Shown: piece after piece, positions 16,953-25,763 of the stretch | Numbering within the stretch: the stretch's first letter is position 1 | Layout of the letters: every line of letters starts with the position of its first letter | Assembly: GCA_016179105.1 (NCBI GenBank) | Contig: JACOSB010000050.1 | Location: forward strand, 1 to 49,439 | Origin: Candidatus Acetothermia bacterium | GTDB taxonomy: Bacteria > Bipolaricaulota > Bipolaricaulia > RBG-16-55-9 > DRXL01 | Reading direction: 5' to 3' | Length of the DNA: 49,439 nucleotides | The notes under the pieces: model-generated | Seen by the model: only the letters and a program-made list of their open reading frames with translations | Told to the model about the DNA's origin: nothing | Database searches by the model: none | Position numbers and translations under genes: made by a program

Positions 16953-17006
16953 CGGCTCCTGGCGATTAGCTGTTGGCCCAAAGCTAGCAGCCAAGAGCCA
17001 ACAACC
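16953..17006. repeat. Dispersed AGCCAA-type intergenic repeat, copy A
   Basis: Degenerate copies of a short unit around TTGGCT/AGCCAA: ggctcctggcgattagctg, ttggcccaaagctagcagcc, aagagccaacaacc. Related tracts occur at 18811-18863 and 21876-21925, each beside a gene end. Its strand and function are undefined. Confidence 0.5.
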
Positions 17007-17018
17007 GAATCTTCTGCC

Positions 17019-18002
17019 CTACGAGAATTCGCGCACCGCACGAGACGCGGCTTTGATATTCTCTTCCGGTGCATCGATGGGCACGACACAGCCCGGCGCG
17101 ATCATCACCCGCAAGCCCTTCGTCTGATCGAACGTTTCTTTCACTTGCGCGCGCACTGCTTCGGGCGTTCCCTTCTGTAAAACATCCCATTCATTGAGCC
17201 CTCCGGCGACGATTCCCTTAAAGTGCTTCTGAGCTTCAGCAAGCGAGGGCGCGGTCCGCCGGTCATGCCAGTTGATCATATGCACCGGATACTCCTTCAG
17301 CAGATCAAACATAATGTTGAGCCCGTGGACGTGCAGCAGAATAAGTTGAGCATGATCTTTGAGCGCGTCGAGCACGTGCCAGTCATACACAGCGCCGAAC
17401 GTTCGGTACTCGGCTTCCGTCAAAATATCGTAGCTCGCGAGCTGAACTGCAAAAAAGACTCCATCGGCTCCAATTTCGATATTTTTCTTGGCAAACCCGA
17501 TCGTCGTCTGAGTGATCATATCCAGTGCCACGTGCAAATCATTCGGGTGAGTTCGTAGGTCTTCTAAGAACCGATCGCCCGCGAGATTGCGCACTGTCCC
17601 CAAGGGACTGAAGATCGTCTGCAAGACGGGCGTGTCCGTCTGAATCTCTTGGCGAATCAAGTGCAGCGCCTGGAGTTCACGTCCGAGTATGCCTTGAGTC
17701 ACCTCGAGCTTTTTGAGCGAGCGCCAATCTTTTTCACTGTTGATGACTCGCGTGAGATAATCCCGTGTGCCTTCGTCGTTATTTTTAGGAGTGAGCCGAG
17801 CGCCCCAGGCTTCGGCCATGTAGCCGGCCGCGGGCGTGACTTTCACCAGATCAAAGCCAAATTGCTTCTGGAAATTCAGTGTCGCTCGGGACAACCCTTC
17901 AGCCGTCTGGTCGGCAATCGGGAAATGCCTCCAGAGGGCGATCGGGACTTGATCGGGGTATTTTCCGTCAAGAGCCGTAAAGATGCGCTCTAAGTGAGTC
18001 AT
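17019..18002 (-). CDS. Uroporphyrinogen decarboxylase (URO-D) family protein
   Basis: A 327-residue TIM-barrel protein of the URO-D/cobalamin-dependent methyltransferase superfamily. Signs are the N-terminal ERIFTALDGKYPDQVPIALW, IFSPLGTVRNLAG, the central ADGVFFAVQLASYDILTEAEY, the HVHGLNI strand and the terminal RVMIAPGCVVPIDAPEENIK, which matches the family's closing region. The canonical heme enzyme has a different N-terminal arginine motif, so this is more likely a divergent member, perhaps a methyltransferase-like protein; the substrate cannot be told. It stands alone between two RNA-like elements. The ATG at 18002 has no strong ribosome-binding site. The SprT-like gene upstream is 90 bases away. 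Confidence 0.85.
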   Translation of the reverse strand: MTHLERIFTALDGKYPDQVPIALWRHFPIADQTAEGLSRATLNFQKQFGFDLVKVTPAAGYMAEAWGARLTPKNNDEGTRDYLTRVINSEKDWRSLKKLEVTQGILGRELQALHLIRQEIQTDTPVLQTIFSPLGTVRNLAGDRFLEDLRTHPNDLHVALDMITQTTIGFAKKNIEIGADGVFFAVQLASYDILTEAEYRTFGAVYDWHVLDALKDHAQLILLHVHGLNIMFDLLKEYPVHMINWHDRRTAPSLAEAQKHFKGIVAGGLNEWDVLQKGTPEAVRAQVKETFDQTKGLRVMIAPGCVVPIDAPEENIKAASRAVREFS

Positions 18003-18092
18003 ACCTACACGCTACCCAAAGATTTTTCGTATGTCAACGTGGGAGAGCCATATAGATTTTCTTGGCGCCTTGGCAGTTGTGTCGCGGTTGTA

Positions 18093-18638
18093 TTAGAGAT
18101 TCTTAGACGGTGGGCGGCGTGGCCGCAGCTCTTTCACCATCTGCAACTGAAAATTCTTGGCAAAATGCCCCTGATTGTAACGGTCGCAGCATTTCCCGCA
18201 GGCCAGGACGACCCGTTTACGCGTCCAGTGCTTCACCCCGCAGTTGGGGCATTCCCATTCATAGCGAAATGGATGTTTGGTGAATGGTTTTGAGTACCGT
18301 GGGGCCTCGAGTTTTTCTAAAAGTTCTTTGAATTTTCGGCTGTGCCCTTCTTTGGGTAAAGCCAGATGTCCGATCTCGTGCCGCAGCACTCCCAATAATT
18401 CTTTAAGTCCCCAGGCGAGATAGTATTTCCAGCTGAGCGCGATCTTTTTTGTTCTGGGATAGAACGCGCCCGCGCGGGCGGTGAAGCGTTGGTTCAGCGC
18501 AATCACCGGGGTGGGAAGTTGTGCGTCAAAAAATTTCCGGTTGACCCGCACAAATTCACGATAGCATTTGTCTAAAACTTTCTTCTGTTCATCATTATTT
18601 TGATTTTTACTCCGACGTGAATCTTTTCTGAAGTTCAT
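18093..18638 (-). CDS. SprT-like zinc metalloprotease-family protein
   Basis: A 181-residue protein. The start ATG 18638 is chosen because an upstream Met (18728) would lie inside the folded RNA element. The core LLGVLRHEIGHLALPKEGHS near residue 90 contains the HExxH zinc site plus a third histidine, and YREFVRVNRKFFDAQLP is the typical SprT entry helix. The C terminus has a CPNC...CGKC zinc ribbon (WECPNCGVKHWTRKR). SprT/Spartan-type proteins act on DNA-linked proteins in eukaryotes; bacterial SprT functions are poorly known. A 130-nt folded element with its own promoter sits in the 5' leader. Confidence 0.87.
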   Translation of the reverse strand: MNFRKDSRRSKNQNNDEQKKVLDKCYREFVRVNRKFFDAQLPTPVIALNQRFTARAGAFYPRTKKIALSWKYYLAWGLKELLGVLRHEIGHLALPKEGHSRKFKELLEKLEAPRYSKPFTKHPFRYEWECPNCGVKHWTRKRVVLACGKCCDRYNQGHFAKNFQLQMVKELRPRRPPSKNL

Positions 18639-18655
18639 GGGTATATATGAACGAA

Positions 18656-18785
18656 GCCGGGTCGTGGATTGAACCGCTCCGTGCAGCCCTCGGGCTGTTC
18701 CTAGCGGATGGATGACTAGTCGCGGCAAAGGCTCCTAGGCGTCATCCACTCGCTAGAGGCACCGCATCGCGACCCGGCACGGCCC
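18656..18785 (-). ncRNA. Candidate structured RNA or leader upstream of the SprT-like gene
   Basis: On the minus strand the element starts GGGCCGTGCC and is closed by GCCGGGTCG (18778-18770) with CGACCCGGC (18664-18656), 9 perfect pairs. Inside, CTAGCGAGTGGATGAC (18756-18741) pairs with GTCATCCATCCGCTAG (18716-18701), 14 of 16. On the 3' side only, CAGCC/GGCTG (18697-18684) makes a small hairpin. This arrangement (closing stem, bubble with a 3' side hairpin, long terminal stem) is that of 6S RNA. It could instead be a cis-regulatory leader, since the next gene starts 18 bases downstream. No riboswitch signature is recognised. An extended -10 promoter precedes it. Confidence 0.62.
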
Positions 18786-18789
18786 TTTT

Positions 18790-18798
18790 ATTATACCA
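18790..18798 (-). promoter_or_regulatory. Extended -10 promoter for the 18656-18785 RNA
   Basis: On the minus strand TGGTATAAT is a perfect extended -10 (TGn plus TATAAT), placing the start near the GGG at 18785-18783. No good -35 is seen, which extended -10 promoters tolerate. Confidence 0.65.
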
Positions 18799-18810
18799 TG
18801 TTTCGCTCTC

Positions 18811-18863
18811 GGCTTTTAGCGATTAGTCGTTGGCCAAAAGCCAAAGGCTAACAGCCAATAGCA
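18811..18863. repeat. Dispersed AGCCAA-type intergenic repeat, copy B
   Basis: The tract ggcttttagcgattagtc / gttggccaaaagccaaagg / ctaacagccaatagc is built of degenerate 7-base units like copies A and C. It lies between the end of the 784-residue beta-helix gene and the RNA promoter. Confidence 0.55.
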
Positions 18864-18870
18864 AAAATTT

Positions 18871-21225
18871 CTAACGCAGCCCCGTCACGCCGCACAGGTC
18901 GCCGCCCTGATTGCTCTCTACTGTATTGCCCGCGCCCGTGACACGACCATTAAACTGATCAGGAATCTGCGCATCGCCCGGCAGACACTTCTTGGTATAC
19001 GTGGCGACACCCCACAGAATGTTGTTATTGAGCTGATTGCTACGCAGCTCGACCGAAATTTTGTCCGCGACGAGTAGACCGTTGCGCCCGTTTGAGAGCA
19101 CACGGTTGCCCTGCAAGAGCGCTTGTACCGAATCTAACAAAGAGATCCCGTCGGACTGTTTGCCCTCGTTGTTAGAAATCGTGCTGTCTCTGATCTCAAT
19201 TTTGGTTGCGCCGGTCACTCGTATTCCAGTTCCTTTGTTATTCATAATCTCACTCTGCAAGAGTGTCAGTGAATCTTGCGTCGAAAGAAGAAGCCCGCCG
19301 GCAAGATTGCCCGAGACAGTCATTTTTTCGAGCGTAGATTTGCCCGCATCCTGCAACGTGAGACCGTACTGCGAGTTCGCTAAAAATTTGCTCTCGCGCA
19401 CCGCGATCTGCGCCCCATTCTGAGCCAATATCCCGTTGCCGCGACTCTGCTGAATTTCAACCGAAAGAATGTCGGCTTGCACTTCGCGCCCGTCGAGACG
19501 AATCCCCTCAAAGCGCTGGCTGCTCATCTTCACACCAGCCATAGAGAGTTTAGCTTTTCCAAAGGCTCTTAGGCCGTTGTCATTCTGGGCGAAAGACGAA
19601 TTTTTGACTTGAGCTTGAGCCCCCTCAGACATTTCGATCCCATTGCCCTGGTTTTGCTCGAATACGCTGTCTTCGACGGTAGAAAGCGTTGGATCAGCGA
19701 GCGAGATTCCATGCCCTTTGTTTTGACTGACTGTGCTACTGAAAACTTGTGCAAGGGCATTCGTCGAAGCAACTCCATCGGCCAGCCCCTTTCGGCCGAC
19801 GGAGATGGCCGCGCAGGTTGACACATCGACGCAAGCCGCTCCGTTGGCATTGAAAGTGCTCTTGCGCATGGTCAACAAGGCGGTGCTTCGCACTTGCACA
19901 CCATCGCGATCATTCGATGAAATCGTCACTTGCTCGAGTGAGACGTTCGCTTCTGAAGCACCGGCTTCTATTCTGAGCCCAACGATTCCACCACGCAGCG
20001 TGAGATTTTGGAGCGAGACTTTTTTCGCGTCTGACGCAATGACCAAAGCAATCTTCTTCGCGCCCTCGAGCACAGTGCTATTTGCACTCTGGATCGTGAC
20101 GCTTTTGTAAATTCCAACCGGCCCGGTGAACGTCCCCGCTGCTACAATAACGGTTCCCCCCGGCGCGACCGCATCGAGCGCTTCTTGGAGTGTCTTGAAA
20201 TCATTAGGCACATTGAGTTGGGTCTTGTTCGTTTGAGCCGTGGTAGGCTGGCGCAGACTCGTCGGCATCGGCCCACAGAGCTCAGCGCCGTTCTCGCTCA
20301 GTTTGTTCACATTGCCCGTGACTTGAGCGTTTGCGTCCGCCCAGAGCGCGCACCAGCGACTCGCTTGGATGTGATTGTCGCGAATCTCGGCATTGCCGCC
20401 AACGCGAATTCCCCACTCGTTGGCATTGAATTGGTTATTGGAAATCTTCGCGCGCCCTGCAATCGATACCCCTGCAACTTCATTTTGATTGATCGTGTTC
20501 GTGTCGAGCGTTGCCTCTGACGTCTCGTCGACTTCAACTCCCGCGACTCCGTTCGCCGCAATCGTATTCTGGCCAAGAGTGACCAAGCTGTTTGACTTTA
20601 CCGTGATCCCGTTGCCCTCAAATTTGCTGATCTCGTTCTCGCGCACCGTGCCCATCGCGTTGATAAAAATGATTCCATCTCCAACTCCATCCCGGAGTGT
20701 ATTTTGCGTTGCGGTCAGGACGGACTTATCGCGTATAATGACCCCATCACCGATCCTATTCTGACGGAGCGTGACGTTCGATGCTTCGGTTATGAGAATT
20801 CCGACAGAGCTATCGTTGAATGAATTGTTCTCGATCGTCGCGGTGCTTCCTCTTAGGAGAAGACCCGCCACCGTCGATCCGGCAATGTCAAATCCTTTTA
20901 AGCGCACCTCTTTGGCGCTGTCGACCGTGATGAGGGGTTGGGGCACGCTAGTCTCAGAAGGCACCCGCAGAGTCACGATCCCGTCTGCTAAGAGCGTCAG
21001 AGATTTTTTGACGCGCAAGAATTCTTTATACACGCCCGTGCTGACCGAGATTGTGTCGCCGGCATTCGCCGCATTCAGGGCCGCTTGAATCTTGACGAAC
21101 GCGCAGCCGCTCGCGCAGACACTGATAGTTTTGGCTTGCCCATGAAAGTCTTCCGGCCACCCTCCCCAAATCAATGAGCAGAGAGCGAGGGAAATAAAAA
21201 AGATACGAGATTTACAGAGCATCAA
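18871..21225 (-). CDS. Secreted right-handed parallel beta-helix protein, 784 aa
   Basis: The signal peptide (IFFISLALCSLIWGGW) is followed by the family entry motif SVCASGCAFVKIQAALNAAN and GDTISVSTGVYKEFLRV. About 25 rungs follow, with the usual N-x-hydrophobic-x-x-N pattern (IENNSF, LRQNRI, ATQNTL, VRENEI). Near residue 340 the entry block repeats: LNVPNDFKTLQEALDAVAPG, so the protein is an internal duplication. The C terminus has the domain shared with its two paralogues here: KKCLPGDAQ, then GRVTGAGN and GGDLCG. Beta-helix proteins of the NosD/pectate-lyase type bind or cleave carbohydrate; no catalytic residues are obvious and the substrate is unknown. Probably exported. Confidence 0.9.
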   Translation of the reverse strand: MMLCKSRIFFISLALCSLIWGGWPEDFHGQAKTISVCASGCAFVKIQAALNAANAGDTISVSTGVYKEFLRVKKSLTLLADGIVTLRVPSETSVPQPLITVDSAKEVRLKGFDIAGSTVAGLLLRGSTATIENNSFNDSSVGILITEASNVTLRQNRIGDGVIIRDKSVLTATQNTLRDGVGDGIIFINAMGTVRENEISKFEGNGITVKSNSLVTLGQNTIAANGVAGVEVDETSEATLDTNTINQNEVAGVSIAGRAKISNNQFNANEWGIRVGGNAEIRDNHIQASRWCALWADANAQVTGNVNKLSENGAELCGPMPTSLRQPTTAQTNKTQLNVPNDFKTLQEALDAVAPGGTVIVAAGTFTGPVGIYKSVTIQSANSTVLEGAKKIALVIASDAKKVSLQNLTLRGGIVGLRIEAGASEANVSLEQVTISSNDRDGVQVRSTALLTMRKSTFNANGAACVDVSTCAAISVGRKGLADGVASTNALAQVFSSTVSQNKGHGISLADPTLSTVEDSVFEQNQGNGIEMSEGAQAQVKNSSFAQNDNGLRAFGKAKLSMAGVKMSSQRFEGIRLDGREVQADILSVEIQQSRGNGILAQNGAQIAVRESKFLANSQYGLTLQDAGKSTLEKMTVSGNLAGGLLLSTQDSLTLLQSEIMNNKGTGIRVTGATKIEIRDSTISNNEGKQSDGISLLDSVQALLQGNRVLSNGRNGLLVADKISVELRSNQLNNNILWGVATYTKKCLPGDAQIPDQFNGRVTGAGNTVESNQGGDLCGVTGLR

Positions 21226-21270
21226 GGCTCTGCGCCTCCTTTGCCCACCGGAAGGATTATACCCAACACT

Positions 21271-21870
21271 CTATCCGTTTGTGCCAGCGCACAACGTTTG
21301 CAATGACTCTCTTAAACGTTCCAGAGCGCGCCTCCGATGGCTGATGCGGTCTTTAGTCTCTTGGCCCAACTCTGCCATCGTCTTGGAAAACCCGTTCGGG
21401 ATGAAGACGGGGTCATAGCCAAATCCAGACTTGCCCTTGGGTTCGCTCGCGATACGTCCCTCCAGCGTGCCTTCAGCCAAGAATTCTCTGCCATCGGGCA
21501 GAGCGAGCACGGCCGAACAGTGAAAGCGTGCCTTGCGATTGGGCTCTCTTTTCAAGCGCTGGAGCAATTTTTCGTTATTCTTTCGGTCATCGGTCGGCTC
21601 GCCCGCAAAGCGCGCCGAGTAGATTCCCGGCTGCCCGCCCAGTGCTTCAACTTCGAGCCCTGAATCTTCGGCCAAAGCTGCTAGCTCTGTCTCTTTGCAA
21701 ATAGCTTTCGCTTTTTTAAGCGCGTTCTCGCGAAACGTTTGCCCATCTTCGGCCACATCACTGAAAGGTTTCTCGTCGACCGTGAGCAGTTCTAAATTGG
21801 CGATGCCCTGATAGATGGCACGAATCTCGGCGATTTTGTTCTTGTTCTTGGTGGCGAGCAGAATTTTCAT
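21271..21870 (-). CDS. rdgB: RdgB/HAM1-type XTP/dITP diphosphatase
   Basis: A 199-residue house-cleaning enzyme that hydrolyses non-canonical purine NTPs (ITP, XTP and the deoxy forms) to monophosphates. The start ATG 21870 gives the family N terminus KILLATKNKNKIAEI. Further landmarks are TFRENALKKAKA, LAALAEDSGLEVEALGGQPG (catalytic region), YSARFAGE, and near the end GFGYDPVFIPNGFSKTMAEL and KDRISHRRRAL. All expected motifs are present and the length is normal. A longer upstream extension lacks family resemblance and is rejected. It lies after oppF and before the beta-helix gene; the repeat tract (copy C) lies just upstream. Confidence 0.95.
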   Translation of the reverse strand: MKILLATKNKNKIAEIRAIYQGIANLELLTVDEKPFSDVAEDGQTFRENALKKAKAICKETELAALAEDSGLEVEALGGQPGIYSARFAGEPTDDRKNNEKLLQRLKREPNRKARFHCSAVLALPDGREFLAEGTLEGRIASEPKGKSGFGYDPVFIPNGFSKTMAELGQETKDRISHRRRALERLRESLQTLCAGTNG

Positions 21871-21875
21871 GTTCA

Positions 21876-21925
21876 GCTTTTGACCGTTAGCCAACAGCCA
21901 ATTGCCAAAAGCCAATCGCAAATCT
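21876..21925. repeat. Dispersed AGCCAA-type intergenic repeat, copy C
   Basis: The tract cagcttttgaccgttagcc / aacagccaattgccaaaag / ccaatcgcaa sits between oppF and rdgB. It is followed by ttggcgccttggcggtta, which has a near copy at 18061-18076 (ttggcgccttggcagtt). Confidence 0.55.
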
Positions 21926-21941
21926 CTTGGCGCCTTGGCGG

Positions 21942-22982
21942 TTAGTGTTTCTCGGTGAAGTCCGCGACGCCCGCAAGCTTGAGCTCTCGCGCGAAGTGAC
22001 AGCTCGCGTAGTGTCCGCCGCCTATGTCTTCCAGCACAGGGACTTTCTGGCTGCAAATGGCTTGCGCGTACGGACAGCGCGGATGGAAGTGGCAGCCGGA
22101 CGGCGGGTTCACGGGGCTGGGCACATCGCCCTTCAAAATAATTCTCTCTCGATGGAATTCTGGGTCGGGCACCGGCACGGCCGAGAGCAAGGCTTCTGTG
22201 TAAGGGTGCTTGGGGACCGTGAAGATCTTCTCGGTCTCGGCCATTTCTACGATCCGGCCCAAGTACATCACGGCGATACGATCGCTGATGTGCCGTACGA
22301 CCGAGAGATCGTGCGCGATGAAGAGATACGTTAAGCCAAACTCTTTTTGTAAATCTTGCAGCAAGTTAATCACTTGCGCTTGGATCGAGACGTCGAGCGC
22401 CGAGACGGGCTCGTCACAGATAATCAATTTGGGGTCGAGAGCTAGAGCGCGGGCGATCCCGATGCGTTGGCGCTGGCCGCCGGAGAACTCGTGCGGGTAG
22501 CGCTTCATATAGTTTGGGTTTAAGCCCACGGCTTCTAAGAGTTCTTTCACGCGCGCTTCTCGTTCCTTGCCGCGCGCGACGCTGTGCACGACGAGCGGCT
22601 CGGCAATGATGTCTCCGATCGTCATGCGCGGGTTAAGCGATGAGTAGGGGTCCTGGAAGATGATCTGCATCTCGCGGCGTAGCGGCTTTAATTGACGCGG
22701 CCGCAGGCGCGCCAAGTCGACCATCTGGCTATCTCGACTTAATATAACTTGCCCCGAGGTCGGCTCAATGAGCTTTAAGATGACGCGCCCGGTGGTCGTC
22801 TTGCCGCAGCCGGACTCGCCGACCAACCCCAGCGTTTCTCCCTCTCTAATAAAAAAACTCACGCCGTCGACGGCCTTGACGTGAGCGACAGTCCTGCGAA
22901 AGATCCCGCGCTTGACCGGAAAGTATTTTTTCAAGTCTTTGACTTCGAGCAGAATTCGGCCTGAACCGTTCGTGTTCTCCAT
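21942..22982 (-). CDS. dppF: Oligopeptide/dipeptide ABC transporter ATPase, OppF/DppF type
   Basis: A 346-residue ATPase. Walker A is [19 protein letters not shown], the signature motif is [19 protein letters not shown], and Walker B is [18 protein letters not shown]. The C-terminal extension contains [20 protein letters not shown], the oligopeptide-family C-terminal domain that in DppD/DppF relatives can bind an iron-sulfur cluster. It works with the neighbouring OppD-type ATPase on an inner-membrane importer; the permeases and solute-binding protein are not in this window. The ATG at 22982 lies 20 bases after the OppD stop. The substrate (peptide, nickel or sugar) cannot be told from the ATPases alone. 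Confidence 0.93.
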   Translation of the reverse strand: MENTNGSGRILLEVKDLKKYFPVKRGIFRRTVAHVKAVDGVSFFIREGETLGLVGESGCGKTTTGRVILKLIEPTSGQVILSRDSQMVDLARLRPRQLKPLRREMQIIFQDPYSSLNPRMTIGDIIAEPLVVHSVARGKEREARVKELLEAVGLNPNYMKRYPHEFSGGQRQRIGIARALALDPKLIICDEPVSALDVSIQAQVINLLQDLQKEFGLTYLFIAHDLSVVRHISDRIAVMYLGRIVEMAETEKIFTVPKHPYTEALLSAVPVPDPEFHRERIILKGDVPSPVNPPSGCHFHPRCPYAQAICSQKVPVLEDIGGGHYASCHFARELKLAGVADFTEKH

Positions 22983-23002
22983 GATTTAGAAGACACCCCT
23001 CA

Positions 23003-23989
23003 TCATTCGTAGAGCCAGCAAGCGGCTTTGTGATTTGGTTTATAGTCTTTGAGCGGTGGCATCTGCTCGCGGCAGATGTCCATAGCGTGCGGGCATCGCG
23101 GCTCAAACGGGCATCCTTTGGGCAGATTATAGGGATCCGGCACGACGCCCTTGATGGGCTTGAGGCGATCTTTTTTCTTGGTGAGCGCGGGAATTGACTC
23201 CATCAACCCTTGGGTGTACGGATGCAAAGGGTCATGGAAAATATCCGTCGCTTTCGCTTGCTCGACGACTTTGCCCATGTACATGACGATCACGTCGTCG
23301 GCCGTCTCCGCGATCACGCCCAGGTTGTGCGTGATCATCATCATGGCCATGTGAAACTCATCTTGGAGACTCTTGATGAGCTCGAGAATCTGGGCTTGGA
23401 TCGTGACGTCGAGCGCCGTGGTTGGCTCATCCGCGACCAAGAGCTGCGGGTTACACGAAAGCGCCATCGCGATCATCACGCGCTGTCTCATTCCCCCTGA
23501 CATTTGGTGCGGGTACTCATCGACGCGCTGCTCCGGCAGGGAGATGCCCACGGCTTTCAGCATTTTAATGGCGCGGTCGCGGGCTTCTTTTTTGTTGACT
23601 TTTTGGTGGAGCACGATCGCTTCCATGATCTGGTCGCCGATGGTGTAGACGGGGTTGAGCGAGGTCATCGGCTCCTGGAAGATCATCGCGATCTCGTTGC
23701 CACGGATGGAGCGATACTCTTTGCCCTTGGGGTTGAGTTTGACTAGATCGACCGGCTGGCCGCCGTTGCGATAGTATTTGATCGTGCCAGCGGCGATCTT
23801 TCCTGGGGGAGTCGGAATGAGCCCCATGATGGAGAGCGCCGTCTGGCTCTTGCCACAGCCGGATTCGCCAACGACGCCCAGAGTCTTCTCGTGCTCGATC
23901 GTGAAGTCGACGCCGTCGACGGCTTTCACGACTCCATCTTCAGTGTAAAAATAAGTCTTTAAGTCCGTAACTTCAATCAGCGCAGACAT
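23003..23989 (-). CDS. dppD: Oligopeptide/dipeptide ABC transporter ATPase, OppD/DppD type
   Basis: A 328-residue ATPase starting at ATG 23989 ([20 protein letters not shown]); the frame open further upstream has no homology and overlaps secG. Walker A is [20 protein letters not shown], the signature is [20 protein letters not shown] and Walker B is [18 protein letters not shown]. The C-terminal [19 protein letters not shown] element is typical. It pairs with OppF as a heterodimer driving substrate import through membrane permeases encoded elsewhere. It lies 16 bases after secG, whose link to peptide transport is probably only positional. Confidence 0.93.
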   Translation of the reverse strand: MSALIEVTDLKTYFYTEDGVVKAVDGVDFTIEHEKTLGVVGESGCGKSQTALSIMGLIPTPPGKIAAGTIKYYRNGGQPVDLVKLNPKGKEYRSIRGNEIAMIFQEPMTSLNPVYTIGDQIMEAIVLHQKVNKKEARDRAIKMLKAVGISLPEQRVDEYPHQMSGGMRQRVMIAMALSCNPQLLVADEPTTALDVTIQAQILELIKSLQDEFHMAMMMITHNLGVIAETADDVIVMYMGKVVEQAKATDIFHDPLHPYTQGLMESIPALTKKKDRLKPIKGVVPDPYNLPKGCPFEPRCPHAMDICREQMPPLKDYKPNHKAACWLYE

Positions 23990-24005
23990 AGTTTTCTTTT
24001 TCCCC

Positions 24006-24263
24006 TTAGGCTTTCGGCTGAGAGAGGTAAGCGAGCACGAAGGCCAAGAGCATGAAGAGCCCGGCCATCCAGGCGGTGGCCGTCCGTTTGGGGTCGGCCT
24101 CCTCTTCGCGCCCGAAGACCGTGTACGTGCCGCCCGCGCCGAACGCACCGCCCATGCCGCTGTGACGACTCATCTGAAAAAGAATGATCGCCACGAGGCC
24201 AATCGCGTCCAGCACGAATAAAATTTGCAAAGGAATCCGTAAGAACTCCATCGGTGTTATCAA
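24006..24263 (-). CDS. secG: Preprotein translocase subunit SecG
   Basis: An 85-residue protein with two transmembrane helices: [20 protein letters not shown] (residues 9-28), and a C-terminal [15 protein letters not shown] segment. Between them is the family loop [21 protein letters not shown] with the conserved glycine-rich stretch. SecG assists SecYE and SecA in protein export. The first codon would be TTG 24263, 8 bases after an AGGAAG; ATG 24251 is the alternative and gives 81 residues. The following gene (dppD) starts 16 bases after the stop. Confidence 0.9.
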   Translation of the reverse strand: MITPMEFLRIPLQILFVLDAIGLVAIILFQMSRHSGMGGAFGAGGTYTVFGREEEADPKRTATAWMAGLFMLLAFVLAYLSQPKA

Positions 24264-24326
24264 CCCCGTTTCTTCCTAAGTTTCGTAATTTTAGCAATTA
24301 TACTTGAGATTCTGACAGGCTACAAC

Positions 24327-25046
24327 TCAGTTCATCTCTATCTGTACTCCTAATAAGGTTCCTTCGAGCCAGTTTATTATGGGTTTAAAGAGACTACTAA
24401 TGATATGTAAATTGAAAATAGCGCTCATCAATACAAACCCAAACAGAATAATCAACGCAAAACGCTCGATCCGAATCAAGAAAAGACGCCCCTGCTCCGG
24501 CAGTAAGAACATCAAAATTCGAGAGCCATCGAGCGGCGGGATGGGAATCAAATTGAAGAGTCCCAAAAGTATATTGATGAGCACTGTGACGTTGAGCCCC
24601 ATGGCCAGCAACAACGTCCCGTTACGCAAAAATTCTTCATCCGACCTGATACTATTCCATTGCTGAATGGTGTTAAACTGGTTGTCAAGCCCATGCCAAG
24701 CCAATAATGCAACGGCCGCGATCGCAAAATTAGTGAGAGGACCGGCGATGGCAACCAGCATAAAGTCCCTAAAAAAATTTCGGAAATATCTCGGGTCGAT
24801 CGGCACAGGCTTGGCAAAGCCGATCGGAGTAATCCTGAGCAAGGCCAGCGAGACGGGCAGCACAATAGAGCCGAACCAGTGGACGTGCTTGAGCGGGTTG
24901 AGCGTGAGACGCCCTTGTAGTTTTGCGGTCGGGTCTCCTAAGCGAAACGCGACCCAGCCGTGCGCGTATTCGTGACAGACGACGGCAATAATCAGAGGAA
25001 TGAATGATACGGCTGTCAGTGCGATTTGGGGTAGATCAAATTTCAT
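24327..25046 (-). CDS. M50 family membrane metalloprotease (site-2-protease-like)
   Basis: A 239-residue integral membrane protein with about six hydrophobic segments. The zinc motif HEYAHG occurs at residues 24-29 in helix 1 (IIAVVCHEYAHGWVAFRLG), and the second site is LFNLIPIPPLDGSRILMFLL (NPxPLDG-like, third ligand Asp). The short YwhC-like form lacks PDZ domains. Such proteases cut membrane-spanning substrates, often anti-sigma factors or signal peptides. It stands beside two rhomboid proteases, making a cluster for intramembrane proteolysis; whether they share substrates is unknown. ATG 25046 lies 7 bases after the stop of the upstream rhomboid gene. Confidence 0.92.
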   Translation of the reverse strand: MKFDLPQIALTAVSFIPLIIAVVCHEYAHGWVAFRLGDPTAKLQGRLTLNPLKHVHWFGSIVLPVSLALLRITPIGFAKPVPIDPRYFRNFFRDFMLVAIAGPLTNFAIAAVALLAWHGLDNQFNTIQQWNSIRSDEEFLRNGTLLLAMGLNVTVLINILLGLFNLIPIPPLDGSRILMFLLPEQGRLFLIRIERFALIILFGFVLMSAIFNLHIISSLFKPIINWLEGTLLGVQIEMN

Positions 25047-25053
25047 CGGGAAT

Positions 25054-25701
25054 TCAGTACCGGCTGCCCCAGCCCTGCCATTTGATGAAAAGATAGCCTA
25101 CTAAAATACCCCCCAAATGAGCGAAGTGCCCCACGCCCGGGTTGAAGCCAGTCACCCCGGATAAGAAAGAGATCGCACCCATGAGGAAGACGGCATACTT
25201 GGCGGGCATGGGCAAGAAGAAGACAAAGATGGGCTGGTTGGGGAAGAGCATCGCAAAGGCGAGCAAGACCCCATAAATCGCCCCCGACGCGCCGATGTTG
25301 GGAGTGAGCATCGCGACTGGCCCACTGACCAGAGCGACGAGCACTGTAATAATTCCCGCACCGATGCCCGTCACGAAATAGTACGTCACGAATCGTCGGA
25401 AGCCCCAGACTTGTTCGAGCGAAGTGCCGAACATCCAGAGCGCAAGCATATTGAAAAGAATGTGCGTAAAGTTGGGGAAGGGCGCGTGCAAGAACATATA
25501 AGAGATCAGCTGCCAGACGGCTCCTTGCTTCACGACCTCCTCAGGAATCAAGGCGAAGTGCAGCTCAGACGTCAAGGGACAGATTATAGACGGCATAATA
25601 CTACCCAGTCCACATTGCACACTCGGGACAATAATCTCTATCAGATAGCCGATGAGATTGGCGATCAGCAGATACTGAACAGCATTTCCCAATGCAAACA
25701 T
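25054..25701 (-). CDS. Rhomboid family intramembrane serine protease (copy 1)
   Basis: A 215-residue six-helix membrane protease. The nucleophile motif is NIGASGAIYGVLLAFA near residue 137, the catalytic histidine is in VGHFAHLGGILVGYLF near the end, and HILFNMLALWMFGTSLEQVW is the conserved helix 2 HxxxN region. Rhomboids cut single-pass membrane proteins near the membrane surface. An upstream rhomboid copy of similar length (218 residues) lies 62 bases away in the same direction; the two differ in much of their sequence, so this is an old duplication rather than a recent one. Confidence 0.93.
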   Translation of the reverse strand: MFALGNAVQYLLIANLIGYLIEIIVPSVQCGLGSIMPSIICPLTSELHFALIPEEVVKQGAVWQLISYMFLHAPFPNFTHILFNMLALWMFGTSLEQVWGFRRFVTYYFVTGIGAGIITVLVALVSGPVAMLTPNIGASGAIYGVLLAFAMLFPNQPIFVFFLPMPAKYAVFLMGAISFLSGVTGFNPGVGHFAHLGGILVGYLFIKWQGWGSRY

Positions 25702-25763
25702 TCTCTAACAAGCCTCCGCGATGGACTGATTATAGCAACGAAGAAGAGAGGTCGGCACGATTC

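Noticed and set aside
18061..18076. Possible terminator at the TTGGCGCCTTGGC palindrome upstream of the URO-D gene
   Set aside because: The short GGCGCC core has no T tract on either strand; treated as part of the dispersed repeats.
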